From assembly GCA_937916365.1 (NCBI GenBank), contig CALFSY010000035.1, positions 1-12,577 on the forward strand: a DNA stretch of 12,577 nucleotides, in the 5' to 3' direction. This document shows positions 12,557 through 12,577 of the stretch, one piece after another (position 1 is the stretch's first letter; each line of letters begins with the position of its first letter). A model generated the notes under the pieces. The model ran no database searches and was not told the origin of the DNA. It saw only the letters and a list, made by a program, of their open reading frames with translations. Position numbers and translations under genes: made by a program. This DNA is from an uncultured Jannaschia sp. GTDB lineage: Bacteria; Pseudomonadota; Alphaproteobacteria; Rhodobacterales; Rhodobacteraceae.

Positions 12557-12577
12557 ATGGCACGGCGCAAGAAGATT
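12557..12577 (+). CDS. purC: Start of purC, phosphoribosylaminoimidazole-succinocarboxamide synthase (partial)
   Basis: Only seven codons are visible, M-A-R-R-K-K-I, before the window ends. These are the usual first residues of rhodobacterial PurC, and in that order purC lies divergent from the zeta-subunit (DUF1476) gene, which is the case here. AAGGGA stands about 4 bases before the ATG. PurC joins aspartate to CAIR in purine synthesis. The identification rests on the N-terminal heptapeptide and the neighbour, so it is likely but not proven. Confidence 0.75.

Noticed and set aside
1..12577. tRNA, rRNA, SRP RNA, CRISPR repeats, transposase or attachment sites
   Set aside because: Looked for on both strands by eye; no cloverleaf, no repeated spacers, no SRP RNA core motif and no terminal inverted repeats flanking a transposase-like gene were seen.

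Overview
The window looks like chromosomal DNA of an alphaproteobacterium, most probably a marine Rhodobacterales (roseobacter-type) member of moderate GC. This rests on the gene families and how their sequences read: a FabB plus divergent FabI pair, a ChpT histidine phosphotransferase of the CckA-ChpT-CtrA relay, a stand-alone DUF3553 protein, a PlsC-family lyso-ornithine lipid acyltransferase, a zinc methyltransferase of the Rhodobacterales betaine-homocysteine type, the F1-ATPase inhibitor zeta subunit (DUF1476), and the first codons of a purC-like gene. There is no transposase, integrase, tRNA, rRNA or CRISPR array. The region reads as ordinary core/accessory chromosome rather than an island.

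Layout. (1) 1-568: 3' part of a gene for a zincin-like HExxH protein. (2) 676-2705: fabB-fabI, an unsaturated fatty-acid elongation pair without fabA beside it. (3) 2759-5282: three genes coupled by 4-base overlaps, encoding an L-2-haloacid-dehalogenase-type HAD enzyme, an alpha/beta hydrolase and a threonine/serine dehydratase-like PLP enzyme. (4) 5383-6468: a zinc-dependent alcohol dehydrogenase. (5) 6469-6753: an intergenic stretch with a compact GC-rich fold that could be a structured RNA. (6) 6754-7974: an enolase-superfamily dehydratase of the mandelate racemase group. (7) a GC-rich dyad between convergent genes, then a minus-strand OmpA-type lipoprotein (8087-8740). (8) 8741-9043: a 303-base gene-free stretch holding nested inverted repeats. 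(9) 9044-9891: chpT (minus) and a DUF3553 gene (plus), head to head with start codons only 11 bases apart. (10) 9892-10009: a perfect TTAA-N7-TTAA CtrA box. (11) 10010-10864: olsA-like acyltransferase. (12) 10903-12310, minus strand: a betaine-homocysteine methyltransferase and ATPase inhibitor zeta. (13) 12557-end: divergent purC start.

Functionally the window mixes membrane lipid work (fabB, fabI, olsA), small-molecule catabolism (HAD, hydrolase, dehydratase, alcohol dehydrogenase, sugar-acid dehydratase), envelope structure (OmpA lipoprotein), cell-cycle/motility phosphorelay (chpT with a nearby CtrA box), methyl-group metabolism and ATP synthase control. The parts most worth checking are the compressed chpT/DUF3553 junction, with interlocked ribosome-binding sites, a 9-bp perfect hairpin and a nearby CtrA box, and the two structured intergenic regions (6523-6598 and 8853-8993). 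I found no clear new multi-gene system.
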